This document shows, one piece after another, positions 56,269 to 64,000 of a stretch of DNA of 64,000 nt. The DNA comes from Aurantiochytrium sp. KH105 (Eukaryota > Sar > Bigyra > Thraustochytrida > Thraustochytriidae), in the NCBI GenBank assembly GCA_003116975.1, contig BGKB01000010.1:124001-188000 (forward strand). The letters are read 5' to 3'. A model generated the notes under the pieces. The model did no database searches. It saw only the letters and a list, made by a program, of their open reading frames with translations, and was not told the DNA's origin. Position numbers and translations under genes: made by a program. Numbering within the stretch: position 1 is the first letter of the stretch; each line of letters starts with the position of its first letter.

Positions 56269-59200
56269 ATGCCGCGCATCCCCAAGGCTGTGCAGAATGC
56301 GGCCAAGAAGAACGCCGAGGAGACCAAGCACAAGGACGGCGATGGGACGGCCGCGGCCACGCCGGCGATCAGCGGCTCACCAAAGCTGACGAGTACAAAG
56401 GACAAAACGGAAGGTCCGCCGACAGCAGCTCCGAGCGGCGCAAAGCGCAAACCACCCCAGGCTGAAATGTCTGACCAAGATGTCGTCGAGACAGCCTCGG
56501 AGATCTCCCCGCCGCGACCCGCCAAAAAAGTTAGACCCATCACAGCCTTTTTCCAGCAACGTAAAGCTGACGCCGTTCCCGCTGCGACGAAAAAGATCGT
56601 CTCCGCGCGCAAAGACGACGACGGTGATCTGAAAATGCGCGAAGCTGATCATCTTACAAAAATCAGCGAGACCAAATCTCCTTCGCAAGCGATCGGCCCA
56701 GAAACTTCTGTTTCGCGAAATGATGCTGTCAGTAATGACGATGTAGATGAGAACGATAAATGCATCAAAGTCGACGAGAGCAGCGACGGCGCAGATGATA
56801 GCAACAACGATAACGAGGACAGCGACGAAGACGAAAATGACAATGACAACAATGACGTCGACAATGATCTGGATGAGGATGAGGATGATGAGGACAACGA
56901 AGACGAGGATAACGAAGACGATGACGACGGGGACGGCGGCATTGACGACCAGGAAGTCGAAAGTGACGACAAGGACAGTCACGAGGGCGAGGAAGCTGAT
57001 CCGGATGATGAGGACGACTCGGTCGAAGTGGTGGAGAACAACGAAGAAGAGTCGAAGACCAAAGGGAAAGGCCAAGGCAGGGGAAAAGCAAACAGCAGCG
57101 TCTCCGACCTTTTGGCTCCAGGCGTCAAGGCGAATAAAACCGCCTTGAAGAAGCTCGCGAATATCATTTACCAAAGCCAGCCTGCCGCCAAGCTCAAGCC
57201 CGCTATCGTACGCGCTGCGCACAAACCAAGCAAAATGAGCATTAGAGATCTAAACACGCAGCTCTCGTATATGGCTGAACACGTTCGTAGGGACAACGAT
57301 TCAACGAGACGCTGGTGGCTCAAGGAAGACTTCAAGCACCTCGTGAGCGACAAGGTTGCCGCGAAAGTAGAAAAGGCACTCGCAGCCCACCTCGACGCGC
57401 TCTCTCGCAATCAAGAAGCTGCCAAGGGAAAGCGTCGCAACGCTGATGCTGCCAAGGCTGGAGCGCCCTCTCCTAAGCGCCAAAAAACGACTGCCAAGAC
57501 CAAGGGCGAGGCTGCGGCGTCTTCACCTGCCGACATCACCGAAGAGGAAGACCCCCGCATCGCGACGCAAATGAAGCACCGCGAAGCATGGCTCGACGAA
57601 GCTCGCGCGCTTCATGCCAAAGGTGGCGTCCGCGCTGACGAGATGCCCGCCATTCCAACCGAGGTCCCAGACGATTTCTCCAGCGAAGAGGCACAGGTGT
57701 ATTTGGCGTCCCGCATGCAGGGCCGAGGCGAGCCACTCGAAGACCTCTCCACCGAGATCGCTACTGCGCTTGGCAAGGAATGCAATCCTGAGCTCCACGA
57801 ACAGATGCTTTTGCTTGCAGAGCGCAAAGCCCTCGGGGAAAAGCGAAAGAATGCAATCGCCAAGTCTGACACCACACCCGACATGTTGTGGCGCTGGGAG
57901 GTGGCCTCGCAGAACTTGCTCCCGGAGAAGTCGCAAAAGTCCGTCATCGAGAACCGTAGACTTCTGGCCCATCTCACGAAACGCATCGGCGCCACGCAAA
58001 AGGTCCTCAAGAGCTTGCGCACAAATCATGGACAAGCCAAAGAGACTCGCATCGCGCGCGAGCTCGAGGTCGTGGAAAAGTACCTTCGTGAAGATGCCGT
58101 CCAGCGCCAACGTGAGCGCGAGCGCCAGGAACGCGCCGCTGCGCGCGAGCAGGAAAAGGAACGGCGTGAACACGAAAAAGAAATGCAGCGCAAAAGTCGC
58201 GAAGAGGAAAGGGAGACTGCCCGTCGCGCTCGTGAGGAGGCCAAAGCCCACGAGGAAGCCAAAAAGCAACGCAAAAAGGGGGTCCCCCTCACAAACTTTT
58301 TCTCCGTCAAGGCTCCTCCCGCCTCTCCTGCCCAGACAGGCCCACGCCGTGCAAGCGCCATGGCGCCATCGCCTGCACTTGCTCTTTCGAGCCTCACGGA
58401 CAGTTCGGCGGAGAAGGAACGTGCGCGCGTTGCTGAGGAGATTGATCGTTCTCTCCGTGAAGACGGGCCTCTTGTCCTGACTGATTGGGTCACGCGTCTT
58501 CGCGACGCCCGGGTGGCGAAAACCAAGGCAGCAAAAGCAAATCCCACACCACCAAGTGACAACGCCAAGACCGGCGGCACTACCAACGAGGACAAGGAAG
58601 ATCCGGTCGCCGTAGCCAACAAGTGCCGCAAGAAACTCTTTCACTTTGGGGAAAACCGAAGACCGCCTTATTTTGGCACCTTTCGCAAAAAGAGTTCCAA
58701 AGTCTCGGGCCGAAGGCCCTTTGCCCAGGACAAAACCTTGGACTATGAGGTGGATAGTGACCTCGACTGGCAAGACGACCCTGATGATGCAGAGAGTCTA
58801 GGAGGCAGCGACGCTGCTTCCGAAGACGATAAGGAACTCGACTACCAGGACGGTTGGCTCTTGCGCGATGATGAAGTCGAGTACGCCTCGGACGCCATGA
58901 ATGATGAGGATGGGGAGGATGAAGAGGAACCGGGTTCCCACACAGCAAGACCCTCGGGCAGCATTGCTCGTCGTTATGCTGTAGGCATCGTTTACGATCG
59001 CGAGCGCATCGAGGCCGAGTTCAACCAAGGAAAGGATTTCGTCGACGACGACGTTGATGACGACGCTCGGAATCTCAGCGCCTATCCTGTCGTCGCGCTT
59101 CCTCCCGCTAGCGTCACGACATACGAGCAGTCGGTCATGTACTTTCAGGATCCAATCTCGCTCGAGCCTCCGTCAGCCTTGGAAATCGAGCTTGAGCTGC

Positions 59201-59760
59201 TCACCAAGGCCGACTACAAAAAGCTTGACGCGCAGCAACAAGAGCTTGAGAAGCGCCGCAAGAAGGAGGAGCAGCAACGTCAGCAACAAGAGCAGCAACG
59301 ACTCAAGGAGCAGGCCAAGGAAGAAGCGAAACGGGCCCGACAGGCGGCCGCAGAGGCGAAACGCGAGGAGAAGAAAAAACTGAAAAAGCAAAAGCAAGTC
59401 CAGCAAACACTCCTCAATGTCAAATCTAAGTCAAAATCGCAGTCGGATGCAAACGTGTCGGCTAGTGCAGATAAAGACTCTAAAGCGGACGAGTTTCCAA
59501 CTCGTTTCATGCCTCTTCTCGTGGCCAACGTGCACGAGTCCGACCAAGGCATTCACATTCTCAGCAAACTCGTCTGTGAAGAGATTGACAAGGTTCTTAT
59601 GAAAGCATACGTGGAGAATGATTTCAAGGGTGACAAGGGCGAGCCACCCAAGCTAAAGAGTATTCGTGAGGCTATCCGCGATGTTGCGACCAGGACTCGC
59701 AAAAGTGAACCCTGGACGGTCTCTGAGGCCGTGCGACAAATGTATCCCTTGTCGTCGTAG
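56269..59760 (+). CDS. CHAF1A: Chromatin assembly factor 1 large subunit (CAF-1 p150/Cac1-like)
   Basis: The CAF-1 large subunit brings newly made H3-H4 to replicating DNA through contact with PCNA. The 1163-residue protein (ATG 56269, MPRIPKAVQNAAKKN) has the full plan. A PIP-like ITAFFQQ lies near residue 90, and a very acidic ED region at about 157-265. The charged KER helix near 610-670 (RERERQERAAAREQEKERR) is followed by a second PIP-like PLTNFFSV. The family's diagnostic block comes near 785-860: KLFHFGENRRPPYFGTFRKK, RRPFAQDKTLDYEVDSDLDW, DDKELDYQDGWLLRDDEVEY. A second basic coiled coil (QEQQRLKEQAKEEAKRARQA) lies near the end. The C-terminus could hold a winged-helix (VRQMYPLSS). The first ATG is used; the frame is open from a TTG at 56104. 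It is tail-to-tail with the RGS-containing gene. Confidence 0.88.
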   Translation: MPRIPKAVQNAAKKNAEETKHKDGDGTAAATPAISGSPKLTSTKDKTEGPPTAAPSGAKRKPPQAEMSDQDVVETASEISPPRPAKKVRPITAFFQQRKADAVPAATKKIVSARKDDDGDLKMREADHLTKISETKSPSQAIGPETSVSRNDAVSNDDVDENDKCIKVDESSDGADDSNNDNEDSDEDENDNDNNDVDNDLDEDEDDEDNEDEDNEDDDDGDGGIDDQEVESDDKDSHEGEEADPDDEDDSVEVVENNEEESKTKGKGQGRGKANSSVSDLLAPGVKANKTALKKLANIIYQSQPAAKLKPAIVRAAHKPSKMSIRDLNTQLSYMAEHVRRDNDSTRRWWLKEDFKHLVSDKVAAKVEKALAAHLDALSRNQEAAKGKRRNADAAKAGAPSPKRQKTTAKTKGEAAASSPADITEEEDPRIATQMKHREAWLDEARALHAKGGVRADEMPAIPTEVPDDFSSEEAQVYLASRMQGRGEPLEDLSTEIATALGKECNPELHEQMLLLAERKALGEKRKNAIAKSDTTPDMLWRWEVASQNLLPEKSQKSVIENRRLLAHLTKRIGATQKVLKSLRTNHGQAKETRIARELEVVEKYLREDAVQRQRERERQERAAAREQEKERREHEKEMQRKSREEERETARRAREEAKAHEEAKKQRKKGVPLTNFFSVKAPPASPAQTGPRRASAMAPSPALALSSLTDSSAEKERARVAEEIDRSLREDGPLVLTDWVTRLRDARVAKTKAAKANPTPPSDNAKTGGTTNEDKEDPVAVANKCRKKLFHFGENRRPPYFGTFRKKSSKVSGRRPFAQDKTLDYEVDSDLDWQDDPDDAESLGGSDAASEDDKELDYQDGWLLRDDEVEYASDAMNDEDGEDEEEPGSHTARPSGSIARRYAVGIVYDRERIEAEFNQGKDFVDDDVDDDARNLSAYPVVALPPASVTTYEQSVMYFQDPISLEPPSALEIELELLTKADYKKLDAQQQELEKRRKKEEQQRQQQEQQRLKEQAKEEAKRARQAAAEAKREEKKKLKKQKQVQQTLLNVKSKSKSQSDANVSASADKDSKADEFPTRFMPLLVANVHESDQGIHILSKLVCEEIDKVLMKAYVENDFKGDKGEPPKLKSIREAIRDVATRTRKSEPWTVSEAVRQMYPLSS

Positions 59761-60141
59761 TTTTGTGAAGGATCGAAGGTCAGCTTGACTTGAAAATGAG
59801 CACCGCCTGCTTGTCTTGGCTTCTTTCTCCTCGAAAAAAAAGGACAGCATGATAAATCGTAAATATTTTTCTGGTAGATGCCTCTTCACTGCAGTGCCTA
59901 CCTGTAAGCGAAATCAGCAGTTCCCTCCATCTCGTTTTCTGTTTTTACTGAAACATTACGCAACGTGACGCAACACGCCTCACTGACTGACAACGTAATG
60001 AAGACAAATATTCCTTCTGTATTGCATCGGGCACGTCAAGGGGACACCACCAACGTGTAATTGATGGACCTATATACGTCCAGTCCCCTGTGAGTATGTC
60101 CGAGCTTATACTATGCCAATAGCCGACTCCTCAAAATTTGG
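59761..60141. other. Tail-to-tail intergenic region
   Basis: This is 381 bases between the stop codons of the CAF-1 and RGS genes. It is AT-richer than the flanks; an AAATAT-rich stretch near 59850-59870 may help form the 3' end of the CAF-1 mRNA. No gene is seen. Confidence 0.5.
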
Positions 60142-63100
60142 TCATGCCTCACAGTACTGTGAGGAGCGTAAATAACGCCCAAGAAAGTTCTTGTCAAGGT
60201 AGTCCAGCGCAAGTTTGAGACCTTCGTCAAAAAGGCCCTTGCCGACCCCTTCCTTGGCTTCAATGGCCTGTTCCACCCTCTCCCGTACCGTGTCGGGTAC
60301 GTCAATCGTGTCGAGCCCGTCGAGCACCAGGAATTGGTTAAAGACGGATTCTGCAGTTTCAGTCATGGGATTGCGCTTAAAGTCAATGACTGCGAGCGCG
60401 AACTCGAGCCATGAGGTATCGATTGCTGGCTGTTGCACGATAAAGGTTTCAATCTGCTTGTGATTCGTCTCATTGGCGAGAAGTTCTTCCAAAAAGCTTC
60501 TTCGCATCACTGCTGATTGCTGCTCGGCGGTCGTTCCATCCTCCATTGATCGATACCGCACCAATCGAATCGTCCCGGCCGCGCGCCCATGTCGTCTTGT
60601 CCCTCCCCACGCGATCGTGCCCTCGTCGTGATGAGAATCGTTTCCTTCTCCATCGGACCCGCTTTCGCATCCGTCTTTGCCGAATGCGCTGTCGTCATCA
60701 TTGTCGTCTTCGTGGTCATCGTCCTCCGAATCACTGGCGACACCAAGCATACGCGAAAGATGACGTGCGCTCGAGGACCTCCGCCCCCCCCCGTTGCCTG
60801 CTTCTAGACCACGCTTGGACGTCTCAAAAGAGGCGACGCCCCCAATCTCGAACTCATCAAGAGCCGTACTGGTAGCCCCAATGCCGCGGCTTCGTGGCTC
60901 AAGGTCCTCGGAAATGCCGGTTTTCACCGTCGTCCCGGTTGTGGGTTCAAACAAGTCTCCTCCCCCTCCTCCTCCTCCGAGCCCGCGGCCCAGCGAGGGC
61001 GAGGAGCCCCCTGTCCATGGCTCGCTGCCATCTCCCGAAGAAGGCAGTTTCAATTCGTCTTCGCTCGCATCTGGGTCACGGCTCCGTACAACGTTTAGCT
61101 GCGGAGGCGCATCGACGCGGCGCCGCCAGCGTGGCGTCGTGACCGGCGATCGCGAGCCTTCCATGAACGGCGAAAGAGTATCCTCCAGATCACAGGCGTC
61201 CACGCGAATGAGATCTGCCATCAGAGCAAGCGCCTCACCGCAACGAATCTCAGCACTTACGCTCGGGCCAGCTGTCGAATCGCCGCCCCACGCCATCTGT
61301 ACACCGAAAGCGCGCAAAGGCGATCGTGGCGACGCCCCCTGTCTCGGAAGGGACGACCCTCCCGATGCCTTGTGTGCAGCCTTGAGCAAGTCCTCTACAG
61401 CCTCGCTCATGACTCCCGCACCTTGCTCAGACTCGAGCAAGGTGGCCTTTCGCACGATCGGTATGAAAAATTGGAGACACGGCGATGATGCTGTGACAAC
61501 GCACGAAATGACGCGGTAGACCGCAAGAAGATACCGTTCTGCATCAACAGGCAGCCCAGACGCATTTCCGTCTTCGAGCACCTGAATTTGACGCGTGCAG
61601 CATCGAGCAAGTGCCAAGGCAAATTCCACAGCACCGAAAAAATCCATCGCTGCCAGACATGCGTTCTGAAGGCACTCCTCGTCCGTTGGACGGAAAATGA
61701 ATTCGTGGAGCGCCTCGCGCATCTTGACGGGTAGATCGAGATGGCCCACAGCATCATCAACAAACGCGCCAGGGGCCAACGCTCCTGTCGCGAGGACAGG
61801 AAACCACGAACACACCAAGTCGACGCGAAGGACGCCGCAGTGAAAGAGCCGAATGCACAAGGACAGCAAGGCCGAGGGGTCGTCGCCATCCTCTGTGCCT
61901 TCGTATTCCTCCGAGAGTTCGTCTTCAGCCCTCGCGTCGCAAAGCAAAAGCTGCGTTGTGAGCCGATCTTGTGTTTTGCACCGCAGTGCATCCACGTCCA
62001 GATCCTCGGCATCAAGCTCCTCCGGTAGCGCGCTCAAAAGGAGATCGAGACAGAGATCCTCCGCACGTTTCGAATGCGCCACGGAAGCATAAAAGTTGAG
62101 GAAAAAATTGCAAAGTGACGCGGACATGTGTCGCAGGTCAAGGCGGCCGAGGCAACGAAGTGCAATCTCGACGAGGGCGAATGCCTCGTTGTGCATAGCC
62201 TGATGCGCGATGCGAAGCAGCGCCAAGATCTCGATGCGCCACGCCACGCTTTCATCCACCTCGGCAAAGCCTCTAACCAAATACAAAGGGCCCTCAATCT
62301 TGGCGCGAAGCTTGGCATAGACAGCAAGACACCGATGCATAAGCTCTGGTTTCCAGCGCATTTGTTGCTGATAAAGTCCAAGGCCGTTGAGCAAAAGACA
62401 CTGGCACCACAAATGCAAGAGGTCGCCGTCCGGGCTGCAGAGAGTCAGTAATTCGGCCATCGAAGACACAACCTCTTCCAGCACTTGGTCCGTGTACGAG
62501 GAAGGGTCGAGTCGCGCGAGTTCGACAAGTCGAGCAGGCGAGGGTCCCAATAACTGCGATGGCAATACCATGGCGAGCGATGGGTCAGAAGAGGTCCTTT
62601 GCGAAGCTTGACGAACCAAACGCTCGTGCGATAACGAACGGAGTAGCATGGCAATGCATTCGCCTCCAGCTCCATAGCGATGGCGTGGTGAGGACGAGTG
62701 CAGACCAAGCGTCGAGCAAAGGCCATAGGTAATCATTTGAGGAAATGCCATGGCGCAATCCTTTCGCGCTCCGGCCGCGCACAGGGACAAGGCCTTCAAC
62801 GCGCTTGCCTGCGTGCGTAAAAGCGAACGCATTTCTTCCTTCAGTCCATCTTTGTGCGTAATATAACCGCAAGGGTCTGCATCTTGAGCGAGAGCGAGCT
62901 TGATCCAGGACTGCAGCACGCGGGGTCGACGCGAGGTTGGCGAGGCCGCCGAAGACGCGTACAGACCACGCGCGATCGATTCCACGCGCACCCGGTAAAG
63001 AACCCCGAGCACCAAACTGTTGACAATAATGCTGGGAGACGCTGCAAAAATGTCTGGCGCGATCGACGTCAAGAAAAAGGTCGCGATTTCTAGCTGCTTC

Positions 63101-64000
63101 ATCTCGCCCTGCGCCGCACTGTTCTCCACAATGCGCGCCAGCAAAAAGTCAACCACCGTTGGCGCGTGGTGGTCGCAGAGGGCGCGCCACAGGGGAAGCG
63201 TCAGGTCGAGAGCATTTCGCTGCTCGTCGCGAACGAGAGTCCGTACGCACTCCCATAACTCTTCCAGATTGAAGTGCGTCTTTTGCGCTCGTCGAATATC
63301 CTTTTGCACGCTTTGACGCATTTGAAGTTCCATTGTCCCGTGAGCCATGCGCTTCGAGCCGGATGCACTCTCGGCTGCGACGCCTGCGAGCTCGTTGGCC
63401 TCTGGGCCACGCTGCAAGCCGCGTGCGCTGTTGCTGCGCGACTTTCGGTTTCGCACAAACTGTCGCGGGGAGTCTACGCTGACGCTCTCGCCAGAAAGTC
63501 CTCCCGCATGGGCGACGGCTCGAGTTGACGCACTCTGTGCAAAGGCCAGACATGCCTGCACAGTGCGTGGGCCCAGGCCGGCGCTCTCGAGCACCGGGAG
63601 GCGCTTGCAGAGAATGCTTAGCACACTGGGTCCGAGTCCAGGGCAACGATTGGCGAGAATGATGGACGCTTGCGTTGCAGTTTGCTCGATCGTGCGCGAG
63701 TCGCTGGCCCACGTTTGTTGGCCGAGCAGACTGGCGCTATGAAGCTCAAAAGGCGTCGAGCTTCCGTCCAAGTTGCCGGTCGAAAGGGCTGCCCACGAAT
63801 CTGACCGCTCCACCACATCGAGCAAGCCAAATGCCCGCGCGCGCACTTCGGCCGATGCATGGCTTGCAGCCTGCACGAGCGCAAGCAAAGCAACTAACGC
63901 CATCGCGCTTGGTTCAAGGGGACGAACCATATTGCGCTCAGGCCCTCGAAACAGCCATACATCCACCGCATCTGCGAAGGATGCAAAAATGGCGTCTGCT
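60142..64000 (-). CDS. Large helical-repeat scaffold (Furry/Tao3-like?) ending in an RGS domain, 5' end outside window
   Basis: The frame is open across the right edge: upstream of GTG 63966 it continues as DAIFASFADAVDVWLF without a start, so the N-terminus lies outside. About 1285 residues are visible. The first part is HEAT/ARM-like (ALVALLALVQAASHASAEVRARAFGLLD, given here in two parts: ALVALLALVQAAS and HASAEVRARAFGLLD). Blocks such as ILANRCPGLGPSVLSILCKR and LEELWECVRTLV recall Furry/Tao3 cell-morphogenesis scaffolds, but I am not sure of that family. A disordered Ser/Gly/Asp region follows (DSEDDDHEDDNDDD). The C-terminal ~125 residues (60142-60520) fit an RGS domain, which speeds GTP hydrolysis by G-alpha subunits: FLEELLANETNHKQIETFI, DTSWLEFALAVIDFKRNP, ESVFNQFLVLDG, VRERVEQAIEA, LFDEGLKLALDYL and FLGRYLRSSQY. 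Confidence 0.65.
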   Translation of the reverse strand, partial: ADAIFASFADAVDVWLFRGPERNMVRPLEPSAMALVALLALVQAASHASAEVRARAFGLLDVVERSDSWAALSTGNLDGSSTPFELHSASLLGQQTWASDSRTIEQTATQASIILANRCPGLGPSVLSILCKRLPVLESAGLGPRTVQACLAFAQSASTRAVAHAGGLSGESVSVDSPRQFVRNRKSRSNSARGLQRGPEANELAGVAAESASGSKRMAHGTMELQMRQSVQKDIRRAQKTHFNLEELWECVRTLVRDEQRNALDLTLPLWRALCDHHAPTVVDFLLARIVENSAAQGEMKQLEIATFFLTSIAPDIFAASPSIIVNSLVLGVLYRVRVESIARGLYASSAASPTSRRPRVLQSWIKLALAQDADPCGYITHKDGLKEEMRSLLRTQASALKALSLCAAGARKDCAMAFPQMITYGLCSTLGLHSSSPRHRYGAGGECIAMLLRSLSHERLVRQASQRTSSDPSLAMVLPSQLLGPSPARLVELARLDPSSYTDQVLEEVVSSMAELLTLCSPDGDLLHLWCQCLLLNGLGLYQQQMRWKPELMHRCLAVYAKLRAKIEGPLYLVRGFAEVDESVAWRIEILALLRIAHQAMHNEAFALVEIALRCLGRLDLRHMSASLCNFFLNFYASVAHSKRAEDLCLDLLLSALPEELDAEDLDVDALRCKTQDRLTTQLLLCDARAEDELSEEYEGTEDGDDPSALLSLCIRLFHCGVLRVDLVCSWFPVLATGALAPGAFVDDAVGHLDLPVKMREALHEFIFRPTDEECLQNACLAAMDFFGAVEFALALARCCTRQIQVLEDGNASGLPVDAERYLLAVYRVISCVVTASSPCLQFFIPIVRKATLLESEQGAGVMSEAVEDLLKAAHKASGGSSLPRQGASPRSPLRAFGVQMAWGGDSTAGPSVSAEIRCGEALALMADLIRVDACDLEDTLSPFMEGSRSPVTTPRWRRRVDAPPQLNVVRSRDPDASEDELKLPSSGDGSEPWTGGSSPSLGRGLGGGGGGGDLFEPTTGTTVKTGISEDLEPRSRGIGATSTALDEFEIGGVASFETSKRGLEAGNGGGRRSSSARHLSRMLGVASDSEDDDHEDDNDDDSAFGKDGCESGSDGEGNDSHHDEGTIAWGGTRRHGRAAGTIRLVRYRSMEDGTTAEQQSAVMRRSFLEELLANETNHKQIETFIVQQPAIDTSWLEFALAVIDFKRNPMTETAESVFNQFLVLDGLDTIDVPDTVRERVEQAIEAKEGVGKGLFDEGLKLALDYLDKNFLGRYLRSSQYCEA

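Overview
This is a nuclear, GC-rich, eukaryotic window. It holds long, almost intron-free protein genes of purely eukaryotic families: a Tectonic-like ciliary transition-zone protein, the GPI ethanolamine-phosphate transferase PIG-N, the CAF-1 large subunit, URB1, a C2CD5 orthologue, the unfolded-protein sensor IRE1, a PP2A-family phosphatase and Sec14-like and BCS1-like proteins. Few introns, high GC, dense simple repeats, ciliary genes and BCS1-like AAA ATPases together suggest a flagellated protist. My best guess is a thraustochytrid/labyrinthulomycete stramenopile. That is inference from gene style; no marker rRNA is present. I saw no tRNA, rRNA, CRISPR array, insertion sequence or transposon gene.

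Layout, left to right: edge-truncated unknown gene (-); flavin monooxygenase lacking its FAD-binding start (-); URB1 (+); possible small spliced gene (+); IRE1 kinase/RNase with a C-terminal CCCH zinc finger (-); Tectonic-like (+); PP4/PP6-like phosphatase (-); possible short gene (-); PIG-N (-); three BCS1-like AAA ATPase paralogues (-,+,-); secreted amidohydrolase-like protein (-); TrhO/rhodanese-like tRNA hydroxylase (+); disordered coiled-coil protein (-); AlkB-like dioxygenase (+); Sec14-like membrane protein (-); a 2.9 kb gene-free, microsatellite-rich block with a 25-N assembly gap; a very large C2CD5-like protein (-); secreted protein with a duplicated domain (+); MT-A70-like methyltransferase with an altered motif (-); CAF-1 large subunit (+); a large helical-repeat (Furry-like?) protein ending in an RGS domain and running off the right edge (-).

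Most genes alternate as head-to-head pairs, separated by about 0.3-1.8 kb, and tail-to-tail pairs, separated by about 0.2-0.4 kb. I see no operon-like pathway cluster. The genes cover ER homeostasis and GPI anchoring, ribosome assembly, chromatin assembly, RNA or DNA modification and cilia. The only real gene family is the BCS1-like trio. Copies 1 and 2 share an almost identical inverted segment over the ATP-binding site, which suggests recent gene conversion.

The most unusual observations are two domain fusions, each read in one uninterrupted frame: IRE1 joined to a tristetraprolin-type CCCH finger, and a HEAT-like scaffold joined to an RGS domain. For start sites I used the first well-placed ATG rather than the longest open frame, because several long frames begin at non-ATG codons.
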